Shown here one piece after another: positions 43,622 through 51,363 of a stretch of 64,000 bases of DNA. The stretch comes from Microbacterium maritypicum. GTDB taxonomy: Bacteria; Actinomycetota; Actinomycetes; Actinomycetales; Microbacteriaceae. The notes below the pieces were generated by a model. That model saw only the letters and a program-made list of their open reading frames with translations. It had not been told where the DNA came from and did no database searches. Position 1 is the first letter of the stretch; every line of letters begins with the position of its first letter. Made by a program: the position numbers and the translations under genes. The stretch is from NCBI RefSeq assembly GCF_041529975.1, contig NZ_CP168030.1:3224001-3288000 (forward strand), written 5' to 3'.

Positions 43622-44538
43622 GCCGGCGGCGCTGGTGGCTGATCGCCAGTGCGGTCGGTGTCGTCGTGCTCGTCGCCGGGGGCCTGTGGATCTGGCAGGC
43701 GACCGGCCGCCCCGCCACGGCGGAGGAGGCGGCGGCGGAGTACCTGCGCGCACTCGAATCCGGTGACCCCGCGGCGGTGGAGGCCACTGGTGCCGTGATG
43801 CAACGGGAGACCCTCGACGCGTTCTCCGACGCGACGGCACTCGTGCACGATGCGGAGGTGATCTCCGTCAGCGGAGACGACAGCGCGCCGGTCGGTGGTG
43901 TGACGGCGACGGCCGAGATCACGTTCCGCCTGGCCGACGAGAAGCACACGGCAGCGCTCACACTCTCCCCCATCGACGGGCGGTGGGTCGTGGATGAGTC
44001 CGGGCGGGGCACCGTGACCGCCCGCCCCTCGGTCGGCTCGTTCATCTCCATCGGCGGGCAGACGCTGCCCGCGGGCGAAGCCACGACATTGCTGCCGGCG
44101 AGCTACACCGTCGCCGCCGCACCGGTGTCGCTGCTCAGCGGAGAGACATCGGTGGCCGTGCTCCCCGGCGACGAGACGGCCGTCGACATCGATGTGTCGG
44201 TACGCCCCGAGGCGACAGCCGCCGCGCAGAAGCAGCTCGACGAGCACCTCGAAACGTGCGCGGAGCCCGGCACCGCCGCGCCCGAGGGCTGCGGCATCCG
44301 CATTCCCTGGGGTACCGAATTCCGCGCCGTGTCAGAGTTCCGCTACCGCATCGAGAAGCTACCGACGCTGGCCCTGTCCGGCAAAGGATTCGGGGCGGAG
44401 GGGGGCGTCCTCGTCACCACAGTCACCGGAACCGGTCAGGACGGCGCGAAACGTGAGGCCACCTACCGGACCGACTCGTGGAGTCTGCGCGGCGACGTGT
44501 CGTTCACCGCAGAGGGCGTGGTGCTCAGCGCCTGGTGA
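43618..44538 (+). CDS. hypothetical membrane-anchored protein
   Basis: 306 residues. N-terminal anchor LIASAVGVVVLVAGGLWIW, then EEAAAEYLRALESGDPAAVE, which resembles the helical start of NTF2-like/DUF4878 domains. The rest is mostly beta strand, with two cysteines at HLETCAEPGTAAPEGCG. Probably on the outer face. Its GTG overlaps the glycosylase stop, so the pair is co-translated. Function unknown. Confidence 0.65.
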   Translation: MSRRRWWLIASAVGVVVLVAGGLWIWQATGRPATAEEAAAEYLRALESGDPAAVEATGAVMQRETLDAFSDATALVHDAEVISVSGDDSAPVGGVTATAEITFRLADEKHTAALTLSPIDGRWVVDESGRGTVTARPSVGSFISIGGQTLPAGEATTLLPASYTVAAAPVSLLSGETSVAVLPGDETAVDIDVSVRPEATAAAQKQLDEHLETCAEPGTAAPEGCGIRIPWGTEFRAVSEFRYRIEKLPTLALSGKGFGAEGGVLVTTVTGTGQDGAKREATYRTDSWSLRGDVSFTAEGVVLSAW

Positions 44539-44565
44539 GCGGGCCCCTGGTGAATGCGATTCGAA

Positions 44566-45132
44566 TCAGAACTGGACGCGAGGCGGCTCGGAGATCGCGC
44601 TGCTGTCGGCGACCTCGAAGAACTCGCGCTCGGTGAAGCCGAGCCCCTTGGCGAACAGGTTGTTCGGGAAGACCTTGATCTTGGTGTTGAGTTCGCGCAC
44701 GCCACCGTTGTAGAACCGGCGCGCAGCCTGGATCTTGTCTTCGGTGTCGACCAGCGCCTGCTGCACCTGGAGGAAGTTCGTGCTCGCCTGCAGCTGCGGG
44801 TACGCCTCGGCGACCGCGAAGAGACTGCGCAGCGCCTGCTGGAGGTGTCCCTCGGCGATGCCGGCCTCACCGGGACCGCCGGCCGACAGCGTCTCGGCGC
44901 GCGCACGAGTCACGTTCTCGAAGACCGCCTTCTCGTGGGAGGCGTATCCCTTGACCGTCTCGATGAGGTTGGGGATGAGGTCGGCTCGTCGCTTTAGCTG
45001 CACCGTGATGCCGCTCCACGCCTCGTCGACGCGGACCTTCAGCTGCACCAGCGAGTTGTACGTGGCCCACAGATAGATGCCGGCGAGCAGGATCACTCCG
45101 ACAACGATCAGTACCGGCACGAGCCATTCCAT
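44566..45132 (-). CDS. LemA family protein
   Basis: 188 residues. N-terminal membrane helix VPVLIVVGVILLAGIYLW, then coiled-coil LemA domain with RVDEAWSGITVQLKRRADL, NLIETVKGYASHEK and ARRFYNGGVRELN. Function not defined; conserved in many bacteria. Leader of about 30 bases with AGGAAGGGTGGG region; TAGGAT may be the -10. Confidence 0.9.
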   Translation of the reverse strand: MEWLVPVLIVVGVILLAGIYLWATYNSLVQLKVRVDEAWSGITVQLKRRADLIPNLIETVKGYASHEKAVFENVTRARAETLSAGGPGEAGIAEGHLQQALRSLFAVAEAYPQLQASTNFLQVQQALVDTEDKIQAARRFYNGGVRELNTKIKVFPNNLFAKGLGFTEREFFEVADSSAISEPPRVQF

Positions 45133-45225
45133 CAGAGGCCCACCCTTCCTCGTGTTTCTCTCATCCTAGACGCGCACCCTGCACGTGGACTGGGCGCGCG
45201 GCGTGGATTGCGGCCTCGAGCCGGG

Positions 45226-46539
45226 TCAGGCTCCGAGAACCCGTTCGAGATAGCGGTTCGTGAAGCGCCGCTCGGGATCCAGGCGGTCGCGGAGCGCGAC
45301 GAAGTCGTCGAATCGAGGGTAGCGCTCGCGCAGCGCCTGGTCCGTCAACGTGTGCAGCTTGCCCCAGTGCGGCCGTCCGCCGAACTCGAGCATGATCTCC
45401 TCGACCGCGTTGAAGTACTCCGTGGGGTCGGCGCGCCAATACCGGTGCACGGCTATGTAGGCGCTCGGCCGCCCGTGCGCCGTCGACAGCCACAGGTCGT
45501 CGCCCGCCGCGAAGCGCACCTCGATCGGGAACTCGATCCGCCACCCGCGCTGAGCGATGAGGGCGCGGACCGCCTGGAACGCCGGCACGACGTTCTCGGC
45601 CGGGAGCGCGTACTCCATCTCGCGGAAACGCACGGTGCGGCTCTGGATGAGCACCCGATGCGACAGCTCGGTGTACTCACGGTCCCCGGTGAGCTTGACC
45701 GCCAACCTGCTGAACGGCGGAGTCACCGCAGGCACCACCTGCCCCGCAGCGCACACGACGCGGTAGACCCCGTTGGAGAGGAGCGTCTCATCGATCCACC
45801 TGCCCACGACCGGGAGCGGCTTGCGCACCGTCGACTCCGGCAGTCGCGTCTGACGCTTCGTCAGCGCCACCTCGGTGTGCGGGAACCAGTAGAACTCGAA
45901 GTGGTCCGACGAGGCCACGCGCTCCTCGAGTGTGGCGAGCACGTCGTCGAGGGGCGCCGGCTCGTCGATGGCGTGCATCACGAACGCCGGCGCGCACTGC
46001 AGCGTCACCTCGACGATGATGCCGAGCGCGCCGAGCCCGAGCGCGACGGCAGGCAGCAGCTCGCTCTCGTGTTCATCGTCGATGCGGAGGAAATCTCCGG
46101 CGGCCGTGACCATGGTGATGCCGACGACCTGGGTCGCCAGGCCGCCGAACCGGGCACCGGAGCCATGGGTTCCGGTCGAGATCGCTCCCGCGATGGACTG
46201 GCGATCGATGTCGCCCAGATTCTCCATGGCGAGCCCATAGGGGGCGAGGAGTCCGGGGATGCGGTGCAGACGGGTTCCTGCGAGGAGGGTGACGCGGCCG
46301 CTGGCTGCATCCGCCGATACGAGTCCCTGCAGGTCGTCCAGCTCCAGCAGAACGCCGGGTGCGACGGCGATGCCGGTGAAGCTGTGCCCCGCTCCGACAG
46401 CCTTCACGCTGAGACCGTGCTTGACCGCAGCGATCACCGCGCGCTGCACGCCTTCGGGGCTGCGCGGACGCTCCACGCGCACGGGGCGCACCGAGGCCGA
46501 ACGGCCCCAGTTCTGCCAGGAGCCGCCGATTCTCGTCAC
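45226..46539 (-). CDS. FAD-dependent sugar-1,4-lactone oxidase (D-arabinono-1,4-lactone oxidase family)
   Basis: 437 residues of the VAO flavoprotein fold. FAD-binding VGAGHSFTGIAV near residue 50 and the family HWGK motif in GGRPHWGKLHTL near 390. N-terminal NWGRSASVRP is typical. Actinobacterial relatives oxidise aldonolactones or alditols; substrate here unproven. Overlaps the upstream PLP-enzyme gene by 4 bases. Confidence 0.87.
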   Translation of the reverse strand: MTRIGGSWQNWGRSASVRPVRVERPRSPEGVQRAVIAAVKHGLSVKAVGAGHSFTGIAVAPGVLLELDDLQGLVSADAASGRVTLLAGTRLHRIPGLLAPYGLAMENLGDIDRQSIAGAISTGTHGSGARFGGLATQVVGITMVTAAGDFLRIDDEHESELLPAVALGLGALGIIVEVTLQCAPAFVMHAIDEPAPLDDVLATLEERVASSDHFEFYWFPHTEVALTKRQTRLPESTVRKPLPVVGRWIDETLLSNGVYRVVCAAGQVVPAVTPPFSRLAVKLTGDREYTELSHRVLIQSRTVRFREMEYALPAENVVPAFQAVRALIAQRGWRIEFPIEVRFAAGDDLWLSTAHGRPSAYIAVHRYWRADPTEYFNAVEEIMLEFGGRPHWGKLHTLTDQALRERYPRFDDFVALRDRLDPERRFTNRYLERVLGA

Positions 46540-47783
46540 AGGAACGCCTTTCCCTCGCCGCGGTAGGTGGGAAGCTCCTCGATGACCTGCTCCCCCGACA
46601 CCAGGTGATAGCGCTCGATGCGCTCCGCGGGCTCGCCGCTCTTCGCATGCCGGAACCAGACCCGGTCCCCCACGCCCAACGACGTGGCGGCGGGGCCCTG
46701 CAGCGGCGTCTGCACCTCACCGGCGGCCTCGCGCCCGAGTGTGCGGAGTCCCTCGGGCCACACCGGACGGGGCTGACGGGAGGCGAGAGCGGGACCGGAA
46801 GCTATCCACCCTCCACCCAGCACGGTGGCGATGTCGGCGGCCGGTCGGCGCACCACATCGAACGCGAAGGCCGAGGCAGGAGCGGGGCGGAACGAGCGGT
46901 ACCCGTCGAACAGGTGGCCACCGAGCAGCCCGCTCCCGGCACTCGCCTCGGTGAGTGATTCGTCGCTCCCCGTGAACTCGAGCGAGCCGGTGCCCCCTCC
47001 GTTGAGGATCTCCAGCGGAGCGATCGCACCGACGGCGGCCACGATGGCTGCCCGTCGCTCCCGCAGCTCGTTCCTCGAACGTGCCTGCACCATGCGGATC
47101 AGCGGCGCGTCGGCACCGGCGTCATCGCCCTGACCGGCGATCTGCGCGTCGTACATCTGAAGTCCGACCAGGCGGAAGCCGGGACGGGCGACGACCTTGC
47201 GGGCGAAGCCGGCGACCTCGCCGGGCGTGAAGAGCGCCGAGCGGCGCACGCCGATGTGGCCGAGGAGGGAAGAGCGCCAGGACGCATCGACATCGATCGC
47301 GACACGGATCTCGGGGCGCGAGGTGGGACCTGCGACACTGTCGATCAGGTCGAGGTGGACGAGATCGTCGACCATGAGCGTGATGCGCTGCGCCGCCTGC
47401 TCGTCGGAGAAGAGCCGTTCCAGTCCCGCACGATCCACCGTCGGATAGCCGAGCATGATGTCATCGTGCGTCTCGGCCAGCCACAGCGCCTCCTCGAGCG
47501 TGAACGCGAGGATCCCGCGGAATCCGGGGAGCTTCAGCACGGCATCGAGCACGGCCCGCACCCGCACCGATTTCGAGGCGACACGGATGGGGAGCCCGCC
47601 CGCGCGCACCAGCAGGTCCATCGCGTTATAACGGAGCGCTTCGCGATCGATCACCCCGACCGGCGCGGGCACGTGTCCGGTTGCGGCGGAGAGGCGTGGC
47701 CAGTAGCGGGCCGGATCTTCCCACTCGGGGGCGATCGCGGGCGCACCCTGGACGGGGCTCAGTTCGTCGATGAGGTCGAGCAC
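46536..47783 (-). CDS. amino acid deaminase/aldolase, alanine racemase-fold PLP protein
   Basis: 415 residues. PLP lysine in GLPIRVASKSVRVRAVL, typical of fold III enzymes (D-threonine aldolase/D-serine dehydratase-like). The C-terminal part has GDRVWFRHAKSGEPAER with metal-site residues of that group. Reaction could be D-amino acid cleavage. Coupled by ATGA to the lactone oxidase, a pairing common in Microbacterium-like bacteria. GTG start, TAGGGT six bases upstream. Confidence 0.83.
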   Translation of the reverse strand: MLDLIDELSPVQGAPAIAPEWEDPARYWPRLSAATGHVPAPVGVIDREALRYNAMDLLVRAGGLPIRVASKSVRVRAVLDAVLKLPGFRGILAFTLEEALWLAETHDDIMLGYPTVDRAGLERLFSDEQAAQRITLMVDDLVHLDLIDSVAGPTSRPEIRVAIDVDASWRSSLLGHIGVRRSALFTPGEVAGFARKVVARPGFRLVGLQMYDAQIAGQGDDAGADAPLIRMVQARSRNELRERRAAIVAAVGAIAPLEILNGGGTGSLEFTGSDESLTEASAGSGLLGGHLFDGYRSFRPAPASAFAFDVVRRPAADIATVLGGGWIASGPALASRQPRPVWPEGLRTLGREAAGEVQTPLQGPAATSLGVGDRVWFRHAKSGEPAERIERYHLVSGEQVIEELPTYRGEGKAFL

Positions 47784-47789
47784 TCCCCC

Positions 47790-47795
47790 ACCCTA
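47790..47795 (-). promoter_or_regulatory. -10 element TAGGGT
   Basis: Six bases before the GTG at 47783 on the minus strand. Confidence 0.45.
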
Positions 47796-47870
47796 AGGCC
47801 TCCTCGTACTCCGGATCACCCCTTGCGGCACCGGGTCGCAGCCACCGCACGGCGATAGGCTGACGACGCG

Positions 47871-47943
47871 GCCCCCGTAGCCCAATGGCAGAGGCAGGCG
47901 ACTTAAAATCGCTTCAGTCTGGGTTCGAGTCCCAGCGGGGGCA
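47871..47943 (+). tRNA. tRNA with UAA anticodon (Leu by codon), short variable loop
   Basis: 73 bases. Acceptor GCCCCCG pairs with CGGGGGC, discriminator A at 47943, CCA not encoded. The anticodon stem GGCGA/TCGCT encloses CTTAAAA, so the anticodon is TAA, reading UUA. The T arm is CTGGG/CCCAG with loop TTCGAGT. The variable region is only five bases (TCAGT), unlike the long arm normal for bacterial tRNA-Leu. TAGGCT at 47856-47861 could be the -10. Confidence 0.85.
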
Positions 47944-47952
47944 CTCCGCTTC

Positions 47953-48618
47953 TCACTTCTCGCCGTCGGCAACCGCCCTCCGCTCTCCCGCAGCCTCACG
48001 CACCCGGCGAGCGACCAGGACGATGAGGGCGATCACGATGGCCATGTAGACGGCGTAGTCGAGGTACCCGAGGTACTGCTCCAACTGCTCGTGCTGCGTG
48101 CCGAGCGCCGCACCGACACCGAGGAGCAGAGCGTTCCACGCGCCACTGCCGACGATCGTGTAGATGCTGAAGGTGGCGAGATTCATGCGCGATGCCCCGG
48201 CGGGGATGGAGATGAGACTGCGCACACCCGGGACCATCCGGCCCACCAGCACCGTCCAGCCGCCGCTGCGCGTGAACCAGTCGGCTCCCCGCTCCAGGTC
48301 GGAGCGGCTCACCAACCGGGTCGCCGCCAGCAGCCGCACCGCCCGTTGCATGCCGATCGCCGCGCCGAGTCCATACAGCAGCAGGGCTCCCAGCCAGGAG
48401 GCCAGCGTGCTCCAGAAGATGAGCCATCCCAGGTTCAGCTCCCCACTTTGGCTGAGGTATCCGGCGAACGGCAGGATCACCTCGCTCGGGATCGGCGGGA
48501 TCAGCACCTCGAGGAAGACGAGCACCCCGACCCCGACGTCGCCGAGGGAGGTGAGCACGTCGGCCGCGAATCCGGTCAGACCGGTGAAGCCGTGTTCGGC
48601 GTCGGTTGCGAAGAACAT
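47953..48618 (-). CDS. DedA family membrane protein
   Basis: 221 residues. LEVLIPPIPSEVILPFAGY and VGRMVPGVRSLISIPAGAS are the two DedA motifs with re-entrant loops. DedA proteins are lipid flippases/scramblases that recycle carriers such as undecaprenyl phosphate. It starts six bases after the preceding gene on the same strand and is probably co-transcribed with it from the riboswitch-like leader. Confidence 0.9.
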   Translation of the reverse strand: MFFATDAEHGFTGLTGFAADVLTSLGDVGVGVLVFLEVLIPPIPSEVILPFAGYLSQSGELNLGWLIFWSTLASWLGALLLYGLGAAIGMQRAVRLLAATRLVSRSDLERGADWFTRSGGWTVLVGRMVPGVRSLISIPAGASRMNLATFSIYTIVGSGAWNALLLGVGAALGTQHEQLEQYLGYLDYAVYMAIVIALIVLVARRVREAAGERRAVADGEK

Positions 48619-48624
48619 CCGAGC

Positions 48625-49530
48625 TCAGCGTCCGAACAGATCGCCGATGCCCGGGATGCCCAGGTCGCCGAGCCGCTCGCCCCATCCCGTGGCCGTCTCG
48701 CCCAGTCCGGACGCCGCCTCGCCTGCGGAACCCATGAGGTCGCCGGCCCCGCCGGCGATCGACTCGACATCGATTCCGGCGGCGAGCGACTCGACGTCGA
48801 CGCCCTCGGCCAGCGCGCCGAAGTCGACGCCGATGTTCGCGGCCTGCTCCAGAAGCGGACCGGCCACCGTGCTGAGCACCGCACCACCGGCGACCACGCC
48901 GAGCAGTCCCACCGCCGCACCGCCTGCGGCGACCGCAGCACCACCGGCACCCGCGCCGCGCACGCGCGACAGGAGTCCGCGCATCCGCCCCGGCTTCATG
49001 GCCTCCGCACGCCCGGCCGCGCGAGCGAGATCATCGGGAGATGAAGACCTCGGACGCTCCCCCGGTTCGAGCTCCTGCCGCATCCGCGCCTCGACGAGCG
49101 TGCGCTGCTCGGGAGTCAGCCGGGCGAATGCCTCGCGGTGGATCTGCTCGACACGCTGCGGGTCGGCCGTCTGCAGCAGGTAGTCGTAGCGGGCGATGGC
49201 TGCTCTATCGGCGTCGGTTGCCGCAGGGGATGTACGCGCGGATCCGGCGACCGGTGGTGCGTAACGATCCCGCGGAGGGGTCGAACCGGCCCTGACGCTC
49301 GGAGCACCGGGTGCCGGCGGCGCGTAGGGATCCGCCCCCGCGACCCGTGCGCTCTGCTCGGCGCGAGGAGTTCCGTCCGCCGGACCGCGGACCGCGTCCA
49401 CGGCTCCGCGGAGCATCCCGCCCCAGTCCGTCGAGCGGGACCCGCCCGCCGAATGGTCGGTGCGTCCGGAACCGGCATTCTTCTCGAGCGCGTCGGATGC
49501 CATTCCGATCAGTCGGGAGAGCTTTCCCAT
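48625..49530 (-). CDS. hypothetical protein with hydrophobic C-terminus, downstream of manganese-riboswitch-like leader
   Basis: 301 residues. N-terminal 75 residues are polar (start MGKLSRLIGMASDALEKNA, ATG 49530 with GAAAGGG upstream). Residues about 115-160 are a helical segment (YDYLLQTADPQRVEQIHREA, then FARLTPEQRTLVEARMRQE). Then GAGAGGAAVAAGGAAVGLLG is a Gly/Ala hydrophobic region that may enter membranes, and the end is a run of Gly/Asp/Ser. No transporter motif is visible. The link to manganese comes only from the leader. Confidence 0.65.
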   Translation of the reverse strand: MGKLSRLIGMASDALEKNAGSGRTDHSAGGSRSTDWGGMLRGAVDAVRGPADGTPRAEQSARVAGADPYAPPAPGAPSVRAGSTPPRDRYAPPVAGSARTSPAATDADRAAIARYDYLLQTADPQRVEQIHREAFARLTPEQRTLVEARMRQELEPGERPRSSSPDDLARAAGRAEAMKPGRMRGLLSRVRGAGAGGAAVAAGGAAVGLLGVVAGGAVLSTVAGPLLEQAANIGVDFGALAEGVDVESLAAGIDVESIAGGAGDLMGSAGEAASGLGETATGWGERLGDLGIPGIGDLFGR

Positions 49531-49595
49531 GGGTGTCCCTTTCGTGGTGCGGGCCACCGGGGATTCCCACGTCGAAGCGACGGCAGGGGTCTCTC

Positions 49596-49617
49596 GGCAC
49601 CCCGCTATGCGGGTGCC
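49596..49617 (-). promoter_or_regulatory. hairpin directly after the aptamer
   Basis: GGCACCC...GGGTGCC stem with inner CGC/GCG; on the minus strand it begins straight after the 3' CCTT of the aptamer. Likely part of the expression platform. Confidence 0.5.
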
Positions 49618-49707
49618 AAGGTCTCCTCCACCCTCACGGGCCAGCGGGCCGGAGCACGATCTCGTGCTCGTAATGACGACGACGCTGCAGACGGGAGTAC
49701 TCCCCTT
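49618..49707 (-). promoter_or_regulatory. yybP-ykoY-like (manganese) riboswitch aptamer
   Basis: Minus-strand RNA of 90 bases. 5' AAGGGGAGTA at 49707-49698, middle CGTCATTACG at 49678-49669, a GAGCACG/CGTGCTC hairpin, and 3' GGAGGAGACCTT ending at 49618. The AAGG and CCTT ends pair as P1. These are the conserved blocks of the yybP-ykoY family, seen in actinobacteria before terC and other genes. It controls the gene at 48625-49530 and probably dedA. Confidence 0.75.
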
Positions 49708-49767
49708 GCTGCCCTCACGCTACCGACCGCACCTGTGCTTCGCCTCGGAGCCGCCCCGAAGAAACGA

Positions 49768-49803
49768 AGATCGGCCCCGGCGCAGAGCGCGCGGGGCCGA
49801 TCT
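49768..49803. terminator. stem-loop after NDH-2
   Basis: Perfect 11-base stem, arms 49768-49778 and 49793-49803, 14-base loop. Stops NDH-2 transcription before the riboswitch-like leader. Confidence 0.82.
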
Positions 49804-49823
49804 CAATCTGATTCGAGGGTCTG

Positions 49824-51356
49824 CTACTTCGCTGCAGCCTCCGCCGGCTCAGGAGCCTTCTCGGCGGCAGGCTTCTTCGCCGCAGGCTTCTTCGCGGCCG
49901 GCTTCTTCGCGGCCGGCTTCTTCTCGGCGGTCGTCTCCGAGGCCGCCGGAGCAGCCTTCGCGGCAGGAGCAGCCTTCGCCGCAGGAGCAGCATCTGCCAC
50001 GGGCGCCGCGGGAGCTGCCGGACGCGGACGCGCGGCGAACTCCTCGAAGACGTAGCGCGGGTTCTGCACCGTCTCGAGGTTCACCAGGTCGCGACCCAGC
50101 CACAGGTTGTTCCACCAGCCCCAGATGACGCGGAACTTGCGCTCCCACGTCGGCATCGCGAGACCGTGGTAGCCGCGGTGCGCGACCCAGGCCACGAAGC
50201 CCTTGAGGGCGATCTTGCCGGACTGGAAGACGCCGTTGTACAGGCCGAGACCCGCCACAGCGCCCATGTTCTTGTGGAAGTACTCCTTGGGGTTCTCGCC
50301 CCGGAGGACGGCCACGAGGTTCTTCGCGAGGAGCTTCGCCTGACGGACGGCATGCTGAGCGTTCGGCACGCAGAAGCCGCCGACTCCACCGCCCGAGAGG
50401 TCGGGGACGGCCGACACATCGCCCGCAGCCCAGGCACCCTCGACGAAGGCCTCGGGCGTTCCGACGCGCAGGTCGGCACGGGTCTGGATGCGACCGCGCT
50501 CCTCGACCGGGAGGTCGCCGCCACGAACCACGGTCGGGTTCGCCATGACACCGGCGGTCCACACGATGACGTCGGTCGGGATGACCTCGCCCGTGGAGAG
50601 CTCGACGTTGCCGTCGACCGCGCTCGTCAGCTGCGTGTCGAGGTGCACGTTGGCACCGCGCTTGGCGAGGTCCTTGAGCACCCACTCGCTGGTCTGCAGC
50701 GAGACCTCGGGCATGATGCGGCCCATCGCCTCGATGAGGTGGAAGTGCGTGTCTTCGAAGCTGATCTGCGGGTACTTGCCCACCAGCGCGGAGGCCAGCG
50801 AACGCAGCTCGGCGAACACCTCGATACCGGCGAACCCGCCGCCGACGACAACGACGGTCAGCAGACGGTCGCGCTCGGGTCCGGCGGGGAGCGAGGCGGC
50901 CTTGTCGAAGTTCGACATGACCTTGTCGCGGATCGCGACGGCTTCCTCGATGGTCTTCAGCCCGATCGCGTTGTCGGCGATGCCCGGGATCGGGAAGGTG
51001 CGGGAGACGGCTCCCGCGGTGACGACGATCTGGTCGTACGCGAACTCGTACGGCTCGCCGACGGGCGGCGTGATCGTCGCGACCTTCTGCGCGTGGTTGA
51101 TGTTCGTCACCTTGGCGGTGAGGACGTGGGTGCGCTTGAGGTGACGGCGGTGGGCGACGACCGAGTGGCGTGCCTCGATCGAGCCGGCGGCCACCTCGGG
51201 CAGGAACGGCTGGTACGTCATGTACGGCAGCGGGTCGACCATGGTCACGTCGGCCTCACCCTTGCGGAGGTGCTTCTCGAGCTTCCACGCGGTGTAGAAG
51301 CCTGCGTACCCTCCGCCGACGATCAGAATCTTGGGCACAGTGCTGTTCTGAGGCAC
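49824..51356 (-). CDS. type II NADH dehydrogenase (NDH-2) with KKPAA-rich tail
   Basis: 510 residues from GTG 51356 (MPQNSTVPK). FAD motif ILIVGGGYAGFYTAWKLE and NADH motif VVVVGGGFAGIEVFAELRS define the NDH-2 family; the peripheral membrane end VWGWWNN-type segment follows. The last 75 residues are Ala/Pro/Lys, with three near-perfect KKPAA repeats (15-base units at about 49873-49925). The tail is extra to the enzyme and could aid membrane or partner binding. Passes NADH electrons to quinone without proton pumping. Confidence 0.87.
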   Translation of the reverse strand: MPQNSTVPKILIVGGGYAGFYTAWKLEKHLRKGEADVTMVDPLPYMTYQPFLPEVAAGSIEARHSVVAHRRHLKRTHVLTAKVTNINHAQKVATITPPVGEPYEFAYDQIVVTAGAVSRTFPIPGIADNAIGLKTIEEAVAIRDKVMSNFDKAASLPAGPERDRLLTVVVVGGGFAGIEVFAELRSLASALVGKYPQISFEDTHFHLIEAMGRIMPEVSLQTSEWVLKDLAKRGANVHLDTQLTSAVDGNVELSTGEVIPTDVIVWTAGVMANPTVVRGGDLPVEERGRIQTRADLRVGTPEAFVEGAWAAGDVSAVPDLSGGGVGGFCVPNAQHAVRQAKLLAKNLVAVLRGENPKEYFHKNMGAVAGLGLYNGVFQSGKIALKGFVAWVAHRGYHGLAMPTWERKFRVIWGWWNNLWLGRDLVNLETVQNPRYVFEEFAARPRPAAPAAPVADAAPAAKAAPAAKAAPAASETTAEKKPAAKKPAAKKPAAKKPAAEKAPEPAEAAAK

Positions 51357-51363
51357 AGAAGAA

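Noticed and set aside
49531..49720. SAM-IV, TPP or glycine riboswitch in this leader
   Set aside because: The conserved blocks of those families are absent, while the yybP-ykoY blocks are present.
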